This document shows positions 11,801 through 20,644 of a stretch of 64,000 bases of DNA, piece by piece; position 1 is the first letter of the stretch, and each line of letters opens with the position of its first letter. The stretch is taken from the NCBI GenBank assembly GCA_020283715.1, contig JAIQCW010000055.1, forward strand, positions 1 through 64,000. The letters are read 5' to 3'. The notes below the pieces were generated by a model. It saw only the letters and a program-made list of their open reading frames with translations, was not told the origin of the DNA and did no database searches. A program made the translations under genes and the position numbers. This stretch comes from Cytauxzoon felis (taxonomy: Eukaryota > Apicomplexa > Aconoidasida > Piroplasmida > Theileriidae).

Positions 11801-12706
11801 ACGATCCAAATGTATGTTTCCAACACACCTCCACCTGAGGTTACAACCTTCCCTTCCACTAGCCGTGGCGGCCTCTTCCAATTACCTATCTCTAAAGAGT
11901 AGAGCCACTCCCGGAGATCGTGGCGATGAGAGGTTAGTGATTGGACCTCAGGTGGAACCCGTAGCTGATCTCAGGGAAGCGGAGGGGGAAGTAATTGGAA
12001 GAAGCCACCACGGCGAGTGGAACAGTGTTTGTAACCTCAAGTTGGGTGTTCATTAAGTTTGTTTATGTTATATATTATTATAGTTATTGGCGAGTTTGAT
12101 TGGTGAGGTATTTATAATTGAGGAGGATGCTATTGATTATCTTCTTAATAATTTTAAAGTATGGCCTGGTCCTCATGATCCATTGAATTATGATAAATGG
12201 AATGATATTATCGCAAGGTTTGTATATATTTTTTTTTCTTTCCAATCATTTTCTACCCCATATTTATAGAAATGAACCACAATGTTGGGGTGGTATCAAT
12301 TTCGATGGTAGACAAAGTCTAGCACAAGGACGTCTATTCTCTGAAGAAGATTTCTATATATCTGGAATTTCTAATAATAATGATGTTATATTATGTAGGT
12401 TAGTTGATAATGGGGTTAATTAACACCATAATTTTATTAAAAAAAATAAATAGATTATTAATAAGTTTGGGTAATGGTAATATTGTAAATGATGCTAAAG
12501 ATGCAGAATATGTAGTAATTACAGATAAAACATCTGATGAAGCTAAAAATTTATATAAAAAATATGGCCATAATGATGAAGATAAAATCGCAAATACACA
12601 CGGAGCCAGACACTCAACATTAGTCACACCCAAATACATCTACGATTGCATACTCGAATGGAAACTCAAAAGACCCACACATGATCAAAAACATCTCGCA
12701 TTCTAA
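8851..12706 (+). CDS. BRCT-domain protein, N-terminal domain unknown
   Basis: Seven exons: 8851-9517, 10129-11056, 11105-11224, 11625-11811, 12084-12217, 12270-12398, 12454-12706; 2418 bases, 805 residues. All joins keep frame. The C-terminus reads as a BRCT domain: GRLFSEEDFYISGI, CRLLISLGNGNIVNDAKD, YVVITD and LVTPKYIYDCILEWK, the last being the BRCT tryptophan helix. BRCT domains bind phosphopeptides in DNA repair and replication. The N-terminal half (CYIPGCQNTDKEQLKKF, YINPNSYLQTSN, NGIEWYIDDLSCISIV) is not one I can name. Introns 1, 3 and 4 hold repeat clusters; the others are 48-55 bp. Nuclear location is inferred. Confidence 0.85.
9575..10080. repeat. Type II repeat cluster in BRCT-gene intron 1
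   Basis: Contains D (CATTGCATGGAGCC), A2 reversed, inverted end, E2 reversed (about 9690-9940), inverted end, A2, D modules and inverted end. Intron is 9518-10128 (611 bp). Confidence 0.9.
9690..9940 (-). repeat. E2 core copy
   Basis: Shares the CAAAATTTGAAGGAAA, GAATTTCTGGGGAAACT and TTTGATGATTGTATTG blocks with the other E2 copies. Confidence 0.85.
11275..11580. repeat. Type I repeat cluster in BRCT-gene intron 3
   Basis: Order on + strand: D (CCTGCAGACAGC), inverted end, D (CTGCCGTCAGC), B, H hairpin, inverted end, A, D, inverted end. The same-sense orientation is used in exonic copies. Confidence 0.9.
11825..12040. repeat. Type I repeat cluster in BRCT-gene intron 4
   Basis: Inverted end, D (GCCGTGGCGGCC), B, inverted end, A, D (GGCCACCACGGCG-like), inverted end. 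It lies in the 272-bp intron 11812-12083, the shortest intron with a cluster. Confidence 0.88.
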
Positions 12707-12714
12707 CATATAAC

Positions 12715-12835
12715 TCTCATCCACTCGAAGTCCAATCCAACTCTCCTTCTCTTGCAGAGAGCTCTTCTATTTATCTATCTCTAAAGAGTATAGCCACTCC
12801 CGGAGATCGTGGCCATGAGAAGGTAGTGATGTTAG
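12715..12835. repeat. Repeat cluster at 3' end of lineage-specific gene
   Basis: Inverted end, D (CTTGCAGAGAGC) and B (TATCTCTAAAGAG, GCCAC/GTGGC). On the minus strand it is read as the protein tail HGHDLREWLYSLE and supplies the stop codon. Confidence 0.8.
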
Positions 12836-14139
12836 ATATAGATGGTTTATGCCATATGTGTTTCCATCTTTTAATGTATTGGCACCATCTGACAAACAGC
12901 ATGGGCACAGTATTTTTATAGCTCCCGTGCAACAGTCCAATTGACTATTTACACATGTAAGCCTACAAGAATTTTCAATTGTCGTCACATCAGGTTCACA
13001 TTTATAATCACCATTCTTCAACTCCTTCGTATACTCCTCAACGAGTTTAAATTCAATTCCCATATCACCCGTAGCTGATCTCAGGGAAGCGAAGGGGGAA
13101 GTAAATAGAGAAGGTTCTCTGCAAGAGGAAGACAAGGTTGATTGGACCTCGAGTGGAGAAGATGTATGATATAAATGCCAACCAGGAAAGGTGCCAATAT
13201 ATACTACCATTGGGATAAGTATTACTACTAGGGTCTTTCCAATGTTTTCCACTTGGACCTGTATTGGCTGTTTTATCAATTAAATCCAATATCGCTGATG
13301 GATAGAAGACCAATCTTCAACATGTCCAGTATCTTTAGGATTATCACCTTCAGTTTGATCTGCAGGATCATCTTCAATCTTTTCTATTTTAAACAATTTG
13401 TCAATGCCTTTATTAGAATCCTCCTTTTTACGTGCCTCATAGTTACCAAAATCAATGGCCGTATCAGCATTATCACCGGTAATTGTTATTGTATCACATA
13501 TATCAAAGGTGATATCAGTAAAATAATAATCCTAAGTTCCATTCGTATACACTTTACTTATAATGAAATGAACATAGCAGCCTTACTTAACCATACTTTA
13601 TGGTCTATAGTTTTAGGAGGTTCAGGAGTAGGAGCAGTATCAGCAGATTCAGCTTCTTGTCCACCTGGACTTCCTCCATGGTCTTTAGGTTTAGGTTGAG
13701 TAGCAGCACCAGCAGGTTCTTCTCGTCTTCCAACTGAACTTCTTCCTTGGTCTGGAGATTGAGACGTTACATTAGTTGCAGCAACAACAGATTGTAAACC
13801 AATTAATTCCCCCATAGATTGCTTGTTAGGTATAACGGAACCAGCATCATTACCACTACGATATTTATCTCCAAGTTGGAATATTTGATCTGGAAATTTG
13901 TGGAACAATCCATTCACAATATAAAATGATAATCCACCTAGGAACATGGAAATCATACATAAAGGATCTTTATGGTCTTTAGATTTAGGAGTTGCAGCAG
14001 TACAAGGTTGTTTTTCACTTGAACTTTCTACTTGGCCTGGAGATCCAGGAGTTCCAGCATCAGAAGTATCTTCAGCTTCTAGTTTTCCACCTGGACTTCC
14101 TTCATTTTGGACTGAAGAATCACCACCATTTCCACTCAT
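12767..14139 (-). CDS. Lineage-specific Pro/Gly/Ser-rich protein, cysteine-rich C-terminus (tentative model)
   Basis: Start at 14139. Exon 1 (13597-14139) encodes acidic, low-complexity sequence with SPGGKLEAEDTSDAGTPGS and KPKDHGGSPGGQE around a hydrophobic segment (MISMFLGGLSFYIVNGLF). Frame-compatible splicing then joins 13348-13531 and 13148-13294, and a cysteine-rich block (NSCRLTCVNSQLDCCTG, CPCCLSDG) in 12767-13074. The last join uses GT and AG inside repeat sequence and is the weakest part of the model. The C-terminal tail is read from repeat DNA. Codon use is less AT-biased than in neighbours. It resembles variable piroplasm surface or exported proteins in general character only; I recognise no domain. 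No classical signal peptide is seen at this start. Confidence 0.5.
13065..13170. repeat. Partial repeat cluster (A, D) within lineage-specific gene
   Basis: A module, D (TCTCTGCAAGAGGA) and inverted end. It is either part of the coding sequence or a short intron made wholly of repeat sequence. Confidence 0.8.
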
Positions 14140-14518
14140 TTCTATTTTTGTTGGTTGTTTTCCATTTTTATTCTAAATTATCACCATCTAATCATTTATA
14201 ACTCATGTATAATATTTTATTAATTTTATGAAATGTAATTATTTATATATGTCTATTATTATCTTATACAGTCAGATACTTCAGTTCATGTTAGTAGTTA
14301 TATAGTATATATATTATAATTATTTATATAAATACATATATACCATCATATAACTATATATCATCCTTCAATTGTATTGATATAATAGTAAATGTAATAT
14401 TCACTTCTCAAACTTCAATAGACCCTAATATTATAGGGGAAATGGTGTTTATTATCCCGACATTTCTGGGGTATTGTGGTGCCTTTTCCATGGGGATTCC
14501 ATAATATTTTCAGAAATT
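14140..14518. other. Divergent intergenic region
   Basis: Shared upstream region of two lineage-specific genes. It contains copy 2 of the AT-rich dispersed repeat and ends in ATATTTTCAG, a possible acceptor for an unseen 5' exon of the next gene. Confidence 0.6.
14290..14475. repeat. AT-rich dispersed repeat, copy 2 of 3
   Basis: Same ordered blocks as 1890-2095, including TCATCCTTCAATTGTATT and CCCGACATTTCTGGGGTA. It lies directly upstream of the gene at 14519. Confidence 0.78.
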
Positions 14519-15343
14519 ATGGTTACGAAGCAAAGAGTTAATGATGCTCAAGGTGTTATTAGTACTGACTGGGTAGGCTATAGACATTTTAATAGTGTTC
14601 CTACTGATACATTTACACTTAAAAAGATAACTCACAGTGATGTTGATATGACGGGAACTAGCGGAAATCCTCAATTGACTGCTGATATGAGTAAAACATT
14701 TACGAATGTTAACGCTGTATACGTTTATAATAAAACTGATACTCCAAATAAGCCCAGGGTTATATGTATAGTTCAAGGTAGTAATAACTGGTATGCGGCA
14801 GGTGGTTCAGCTACTGCATGGACTGTTCCCGCTACTCCACCTACTTCAAATCCAGATAATGTTCAAGAATCAGAACTTGATACAGCCATAGGTGGTTCCC
14901 AAGGTTTTACTCCTCAGGGTACCACTTATACAATTAAATTAGACAAAAGGCCCTTAAACGCTACCAGTTCGATTAAGTATAGAACTAAGGATAAAGAAAT
15001 TACTGTTACTAAGACTCCTGGTGCTACAAGTGGTCCTGTACCTGATGGATATGTGAGGTATGCGCATACTTTTTCTACTATTAATGATCCTAAATTTAAA
15101 CACAATGGCTTTGACTTGAATGGAATATCTGCTACGGGAAATGTTACAGCAGTTTATGTATATTACCATAAAGATAATGATGCAGATCATCAATTCCCAT
15201 TAATTGTTTGTGTTAAAACATCAACTGCTAGTGCAACGACTTATGCATACCATAAAAGAGGGAATCAATGGAATGAAATCAGAGATCTTAGTGAGGTTGA
15301 TCCAGATGATCACGAACCTCAAAAGGAAGTTCCTAATAACTAA
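14519..15343 (+). CDS. Lineage-specific protein with two tandem domains
   Basis: 274 residues from the ATG at 14519 (MVTKQRVNDAQ). The open frame extends upstream without a better start, and a TTTTCAG acceptor-like site lies just before, so a 5' exon with a signal peptide is possible. The protein holds two copies of a roughly 120-residue unit; the second halves match in VNAVYVYNKTD...PRVICIVQGSNNWY and VTAVYVYYHKDN...PLIVCVKTS...YAYHKRGNQW. Such repeated YVYY/PLIV units recall expanded families of secreted piroplasm proteins, but the family cannot be fixed from sequence alone. Codon use is GC-richer than in neighbours. No transmembrane segment is visible. Confidence 0.7.
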   Translation: MVTKQRVNDAQGVISTDWVGYRHFNSVPTDTFTLKKITHSDVDMTGTSGNPQLTADMSKTFTNVNAVYVYNKTDTPNKPRVICIVQGSNNWYAAGGSATAWTVPATPPTSNPDNVQESELDTAIGGSQGFTPQGTTYTIKLDKRPLNATSSIKYRTKDKEITVTKTPGATSGPVPDGYVRYAHTFSTINDPKFKHNGFDLNGISATGNVTAVYVYYHKDNDADHQFPLIVCVKTSTASATTYAYHKRGNQWNEIRDLSEVDPDDHEPQKEVPNN

Positions 15344-15359
15344 GTTCATCGACTTTAAT

Positions 15360-15480
15360 CTACCCGAAAGAACAAACATACCCGCAGCTGATCTACGGGA
15401 AGCGGAGGGAAAACTAAATAAAGAAGCTGTCTGCAAGACGAAGGAAGATGGATTGTACCTCTGATGGAACAGCGCATTCG
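15360..15480. repeat. Partial repeat cluster, intergenic
   Basis: A module with perfect GTAG/CTAC-type stem variant, D (CTGTCTGCAAG) and a degenerate inverted end. It separates two convergent genes. Confidence 0.8.
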
Positions 15481-15523
15481 TTGTTTCTACGTCCATTTAG
15501 ATTATGTGTAATATGTATATGAT

Positions 15524-18500
15524 TTAAATGTGTTTGAGTATATTATGTAGTGTATGATTATCAATAAGTGAGTATTTATTCATAATTGTAAGGATTTTAA
15601 CACTTTGTTCGACAATAAAATTTTTATTGGGATTAGAATTTATAACATTTCTAGCTTCAATAAAATAACCATTCAATAACTTTTCAATCAATAATTGTAC
15701 CTCATTTATACCACTCTCATCCATACCCATAAATACACGTCGTAACTCCTTATCAAATTCATCTACCTCCATCATATCAACATTATCACCACCTGAAGTT
15801 ACAACCTTATCTTCGTCTTGCAGACAGCTCCCTTTATTTACTTCCCCCTCCGCTTCCCTGAGATCAGCTACGGGTAGTCCACTTGAGGTCCAATCACTAT
15901 TCTTAACTGCACTCGCATCACTACCTTCAACTTCGCCACGATCTCCGGGAGTGGCATTACCGTTTACGGGGAGTGAATTAGAAGAGGCTGACGGCAGGAC
16001 TTCGGGTGGAACGGCGAGTGGAACAGTGGTTGTAACCTCAGGTGGTGATTTTGTCGTGGATGGATTTGAATGATTGATGATTTTGGTGATGACATTGATG
16101 GCGTCGGTTTGATTGAATGCATTGGATTTGGTGAGTATGGTAAAGATATTATCTTTATCATTTGATTTATTAGCGATATAATCAAGTACAATTTCTTGTT
16201 GATTTGATGTTAAATATTCATACCAATTATCAGGTAATAAATATAACGATGGTATATCCATACCCATTTTCTTCATCTTATTATCTATATCTATTAATTT
16301 ATCCCTTAACCATAATTCATATAATAATCGTGGATGAAATACACCGTATAAATCATCTATACCAATCGATAAATTATCATATGATAATCCCATATCTAAT
16401 CCATCTTCACTTCCATTCGAGGTCTTTCCACTAGGCGTGGCGCCTTCTCCACTTGAGGTTACATTCCTGCCGTCAGCTTCTCTATTTACTTCCCCTTCCA
16501 GCTCCCGTAGATCGCTTCCAGGTTCCACTTGAGGTCCATTGACTACACTTCTGCCACGATCTCCGGGAGTGGCATTACTCTTTAGAGATAGGTAATTAGA
16601 AGAGGGCTCCACGCCGAGTGGAACAGTGGTTGTTACCTCAGGTGGAGAGCTCTCTGCAAGAGAAGGAGAGGTGGATTGTACATTGGGTAGATTATTTGAT
16701 ATTGTATTATAGTATGTATTATTTTCTTTGAATTTTTTCCAATTGAGATAGTGTATTATGAATGTTTTGAGTGTATAATAATCTTCATATATATTGGTAT
16801 TATATTTATGGTGTTTATTATTATAATTATGGTGTATTTTATCCCTACAATTTAAGACATCATAAATAAATTGATCTATATCTATTTGTTTAATATTATT
16901 AAGAAAATCTGTAGATTTTTGTAATAATTTAATATAATTTTTATTATAATTATTATCATTTAATATATTTTCATATTTTATGGGGTTTAATTTCTCATTA
17001 AAATAATTTTTTTTATTAAAATGTATAATTTTAAAACAACTATTATATTTTATATTAAAATAATTATATAATTCATATTCAATATTATGATTAATATAAT
17101 AATATGATAAATTACATAATTGTATTATCAATTGCTGCTTTAATAATAATTCATCAGTTACCCCATCATTTATTAAAATATGGGGTGATGAAAAATCTAA
17201 ATTTATATTATCTAACTTTGATAATTCATTTAAATTTTTAATAAATTTAATTTCAATATTATATGGTAATATTTCATTAAATAATTTCTTATTATAATAT
17301 CTATAAGCATTATATACAAAATCTATCCTATCATAATAATTATCCATCGAATATAAATCATCTACACATATTGAATCACCTACCCTCATATTACCCAAAT
17401 TCACTATCCTATACTCTACATCACCCATCATTATATCATCATCACATGATGTCCTTTCCACTCCATCTGAGGTCTTGCCACTCGAGGTTACAACCTTGTC
17501 TTCCTCTTGCAGAGAGCCTTCTCTATTTAGTTCCCCCTTCGCTTCCCTTAGATCAGCTGCGGGTTCCACTCGAGGTCTAGTACTATTATTCATTACACTC
17601 GAGGTTACATCTTCTGTTCCATTTGAAGAAACATGGGGAATATCATGGGGTTTATTATCTAATTCATGGGGTAGATTATAATTATAGTGTTTTTTATCCC
17701 CAGAATCCCCCATAACCTCACAATTGTTCATTCCATCTGGGGTCGTTTCTATCCACTCGCCGTGGTGGCCTTCCTTATTTACTTCCCCTTCCAGCTCCCG
17801 TAGATCGCTTCCAGGTATTACACTTCCACTTGAGGTTATATCCTCACCACCTTCATCATTGCCACGATCTCCGGGAGTGGCTTTACTCTTTAGAGATAGG
17901 TAATTAGAAGAGCTGACGGCAGGATTGACCTCAAGTGGAGAGCTCTCTGCAAGAGGAACAGAGGTCGTAACCTCAGGTGGAGAGGTGGATTGAACTTCAG
18001 ATGGATTGGATTGTAAATTATATATATGATTGAAATCATAATTGTGTATGATTTGTTGTAGATGATTGGTGATGGATTTGATGCCTGAGGTGAGATCTGA
18101 TGATGAGATGAGTTTATTTTTGATGATTTCATCTCTGAGTTCATCGAATGCGCATTCGATAATTTTGTTACCTTCGATATAAATTAATAGATTTTGTTGT
18201 AGATTATTATTAAATAATAGATTTAAATATGATTTAAATTTATTTTCTAATAAATTTAATTGTAAAATATTTAAATTACATATAGATTTAATAGAATATT
18301 TATTATAAATTATATTATATGATAATTCAAATAGACCAGATTGTAATAAATTTATAAAATTTCTAATGGGTAATATATTATTACCCCATAATTCATTAAT
18401 ATTAATTTTTTTAATTAAAATTTCTAATATATTTATATAATTTAAATTATAATTTAATAATTGTTTAAATATTAATGATAAATTATTATTTATATTTATA

Positions 18501-20152
18501 TTATATTTTAATATTAATTCATTATTATGGGGTAATGATAAATTATATAAATTATCAAAATAAAATAACCAATTATCATTTTGTTCAATACAATTTAATA
18601 TATGACATTTTAATTTATATTCTAAATCTATATCTATTATATCATTTATACATTTATAATCTTGTACCCCACTTTTGTTGTAATTGTTGGGTAAATTATT
18701 CAATTTATTGACCCCATTTTGGTTTTCATTATTGGGTAAATTATACAATTTATTGACCCCATTATTGTATTCATTATTGGGTAAATTATATAAATTACAC
18801 CATTTATTATAAATTTTTATACATTCATCTAATATTAATCTAGAAATTAATAATTTACTATCTTTAATAAGTATATTAATATAAATAATAGGATTATTAA
18901 TATTATCATCAATTATATTATTACTAGATAATATATCATCATCCATTATAATAAATTTTATAGATATATCTATAGGTAAACGACCACCAAAAAAATTATA
19001 ATTATAATAATTCACAACATATCTTAATGCCAACTCATCATCAGAATTAACATTCATATTCATATACTCATCAGGAAATCTAACAGGTAATTGACTCTCC
19101 TCCATTATACATAAATCATTAATTATCTCATCATCTATAGATGGTAAATCATCACATGATGTGCTGTTTATTATACCTGATGTCCTTTCTTTGTCTTGCA
19201 GACAGCTTTCCACCTGAGGTCCAGTCCTGCCGTCAGCTTCTCTATTTACTTCCCCTTCCAGCTCCCATAGATCGCTTCCAGGTTCCACTCGAGGTCCAGT
19301 ACTAACTACACTCGCATCACTACCTTCACCACGATCTCTGGGAGTGGTTCTACCCTTCAGGGATAGGTAATTGGAAGAAGCCTCCACGGCTAGTGGAACG
19401 GTGGTTGTAACCTCAGGCGGAGAGCTGACGGCAGGACCAAGAAAGGTTGAAGTGGAAGAAGAGTAGGATTGGACCTCAGGTGGAGAAGAGTAGGATTGGA
19501 CCTCGAGTGGAGTGTTTGAAGTGGATGTATTGGTATATAATTTTAATGGTTTTGGCATAAATGTATTATATTGTTTGGTTTTGAATGATTGTATAAGATA
19601 TAATAATGGTGATTGTCTTAAGAATTCATTAGAGAGTGTATATAATCCATTATTTTGTAATATTTTTTGTATAACTTTATTAATAAGTAATATTGATTGT
19701 ATAATAATAGTATTTAATTGTTGTATATTTATATTATTATTATTGGGTATATTTAATCTTTTAATATTATAATTCAAATGATATAAATCTAATGATCTTA
19801 AATTATTCATTAATTTTTTACATATTTTTATAATTGAATTCATTATAAAATTCAATTCTATTGGTTTCAATTTTAATAATTTATTTATACCATTCCTAAT
19901 TATATCAGAAAAACCATTCAAATCACCCATTATTAATAATCTTTTCAATTCTATTAATGGTATATTTATCTTATTATCATTATTATTATACCATAAATCT
20001 ATCATTGATATCTTCTCTATATCAAATTTATTATCATTATTAAATGACTTGTTATATATCTCAATAAAATCATCCTTGCCAAATATTTCCATCAATACCC
20101 CAATATCTATTATGTTACTCACATAAGGTACAATATCTAATTCATTACACAT
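15524..20152 (-). CDS. Large protein of unknown function with four exonic repeat insertions
   Basis: One uninterrupted frame of 1542 residues. Asn/Ile/Leu-rich helical segments alternate with four repeat-derived insertions (near 15785, 16410, 17455 and 19160), all in the same frame and orientation. Between them two segments look alike: YYNYNFFGGRLPIDISIKF (near 18990) and YRYYNKKLFNEILPYNIEI (near 17280). Both recall the N-terminal part of SprT-like metallopeptidase folds, but the expected HExxH is replaced by sequences such as ILDECIK, so activity is unlikely. That link is an inference. A tandem 57-bp unit lies at 18660-18790. No signal peptide or membrane segment is obvious. No function is assigned. 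Confidence 0.75.
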   Translation of the reverse strand: MCNELDIVPYVSNIIDIGVLMEIFGKDDFIEIYNKSFNNDNKFDIEKISMIDLWYNNNDNKINIPLIELKRLLIMGDLNGFSDIIRNGINKLLKLKPIELNFIMNSIIKICKKLMNNLRSLDLYHLNYNIKRLNIPNNNNINIQQLNTIIIQSILLINKVIQKILQNNGLYTLSNEFLRQSPLLYLIQSFKTKQYNTFMPKPLKLYTNTSTSNTPLEVQSYSSPPEVQSYSSSTSTFLGPAVSSPPEVTTTVPLAVEASSNYLSLKGRTTPRDRGEGSDASVVSTGPRVEPGSDLWELEGEVNREADGRTGPQVESCLQDKERTSGIINSTSCDDLPSIDDEIINDLCIMEESQLPVRFPDEYMNMNVNSDDELALRYVVNYYNYNFFGGRLPIDISIKFIIMDDDILSSNNIIDDNINNPIIYINILIKDSKLLISRLILDECIKIYNKWCNLYNLPNNEYNNGVNKLYNLPNNENQNGVNKLNNLPNNYNKSGVQDYKCINDIIDIDLEYKLKCHILNCIEQNDNWLFYFDNLYNLSLPHNNELILKYNININNNLSLIFKQLLNYNLNYINILEILIKKININELWGNNILPIRNFINLLQSGLFELSYNIIYNKYSIKSICNLNILQLNLLENKFKSYLNLLFNNNLQQNLLIYIEGNKIIECAFDELRDEIIKNKLISSSDLTSGIKSITNHLQQIIHNYDFNHIYNLQSNPSEVQSTSPPEVTTSVPLAESSPLEVNPAVSSSNYLSLKSKATPGDRGNDEGGEDITSSGSVIPGSDLRELEGEVNKEGHHGEWIETTPDGMNNCEVMGDSGDKKHYNYNLPHELDNKPHDIPHVSSNGTEDVTSSVMNNSTRPRVEPAADLREAKGELNREGSLQEEDKVVTSSGKTSDGVERTSCDDDIMMGDVEYRIVNLGNMRVGDSICVDDLYSMDNYYDRIDFVYNAYRYYNKKLFNEILPYNIEIKFIKNLNELSKLDNINLDFSSPHILINDGVTDELLLKQQLIIQLCNLSYYYINHNIEYELYNYFNIKYNSCFKIIHFNKKNYFNEKLNPIKYENILNDNNYNKNYIKLLQKSTDFLNNIKQIDIDQFIYDVLNCRDKIHHNYNNKHHKYNTNIYEDYYTLKTFIIHYLNWKKFKENNTYYNTISNNLPNVQSTSPSLAESSPPEVTTTVPLGVEPSSNYLSLKSNATPGDRGRSVVNGPQVEPGSDLRELEGEVNREADGRNVTSSGEGATPSGKTSNGSEDGLDMGLSYDNLSIGIDDLYGVFHPRLLYELWLRDKLIDIDNKMKKMGMDIPSLYLLPDNWYEYLTSNQQEIVLDYIANKSNDKDNIFTILTKSNAFNQTDAINVITKIINHSNPSTTKSPPEVTTTVPLAVPPEVLPSASSNSLPVNGNATPGDRGEVEGSDASAVKNSDWTSSGLPVADLREAEGEVNKGSCLQDEDKVVTSGGDNVDMMEVDEFDKELRRVFMGMDESGINEVQLLIEKLLNGYFIEARNVINSNPNKNFIVEQSVKILTIMNKYSLIDNHTLHNILKHI
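15785..16060. repeat. Type I cluster inside exon, in frame (copy 1 in this gene)
   Basis: Translated on the minus strand as PPEVTTTVPLAV, SLPVNGNATPGDRG, VADLREAEGEVNKGS. B carries the CCGT/ACGG stem variant. Confidence 0.9.
16410..16690. repeat. Type I cluster inside exon, in frame (copy 2)
   Basis: Translated as SSNYLSLKSNATPGDRG and PGSDLRELEGEVNREADG. A is the A2 variant; several D types are present (AGGCGTGGCGCCT, CTGCCGTCAGC, GGCTCCACGCC). Confidence 0.9.
17455..18010. repeat. Composite cluster inside exon, in frame (copy 3)
   Basis: Two A modules, one B and a block with repeated ATGGGGTTTATTATC-like units, read as LDNKPHDIPH. Whole segment stays open for about 185 codons. Confidence 0.88.
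18660..18790. repeat. Tandem 57-bp repeat in coding sequence
   Basis: About three imperfect units, each encoding a form of LYNLPNNENQNGVNK. The unit length is a multiple of three, so copy changes keep frame. Confidence 0.85.
19160..19515. repeat. Type I cluster inside exon, in frame (copy 4)
   Basis: Read as SSNYLSLKGRTTPRDRG and PGSDLWELEGEVNREADG, flanked by tandem inverted ends read as PPEVQSYSS. B has the CCCT/AGGG stem variant. Confidence 0.9.
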
Positions 20153-20204
20153 ATCCTCATCATATGATCTATATTATTAATATATACAGAATGTTATAAA
20201 ACAT

Positions 20205-20630
20205 CTCTTTTCCCACTGCCGTGGAGGCCTCTTCTATTTACTTCCCCCTTCGCTTCCCTGAGATCAGCTACGGGTTCCACTTGAGGTTAATTCCTATTTC
20301 GACGAGATACGTCTAAAGTTATGAAATCAATGTTTGTAAGGATAGCTCAATGGAAATAAATTAGAATTATGTGAGGATGAGTATATTAAATACAATCATC
20401 AAATTCCTCTTGAATGAGATATTAACATTTGTATTTCATCCAATAGTCATTCCACAATCTTCAGTAGTTTCCCCAGAAATGAGGATTTCCTTCAAATTTT
20501 GGAGGTAAAAATGAAGTAGTTGAAGACAGTGTTTGGACCTCAGGTGGAACCCGCAGCTGATCTCAGGGAAGCGGAGGGGGAATAAAAGGAAGAGCTCCAT
20601 GCAATGGAAAAGATGGACTTCAGGTGGAGT
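20205..20630. repeat. Type II repeat cluster, intergenic
   Basis: D, A reversed, inverted end, E2 (about 20290-20520), inverted end, A, D (GCTCCATGCAATGG), inverted end. No B. Confidence 0.88.
20290..20520 (+). repeat. E2 core copy
   Basis: Begins at TTTCGACGAGATACGTCTAA and ends TTTTGGAGGTAAAAATGAAG. Internal ATACAATCATCAAATTCCTC block is present. Confidence 0.85.
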
Positions 20631-20644
20631 ATATGAATATAATA

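Larger units (their letters stand above)
20153..20644. other. Intergenic region filled by a Type II cluster
   Basis: Lies between the starts of the 1542-residue gene and the end of the next minus-strand gene. Apart from about 50 AT-rich bases, it is repeat sequence. Confidence 0.75.
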
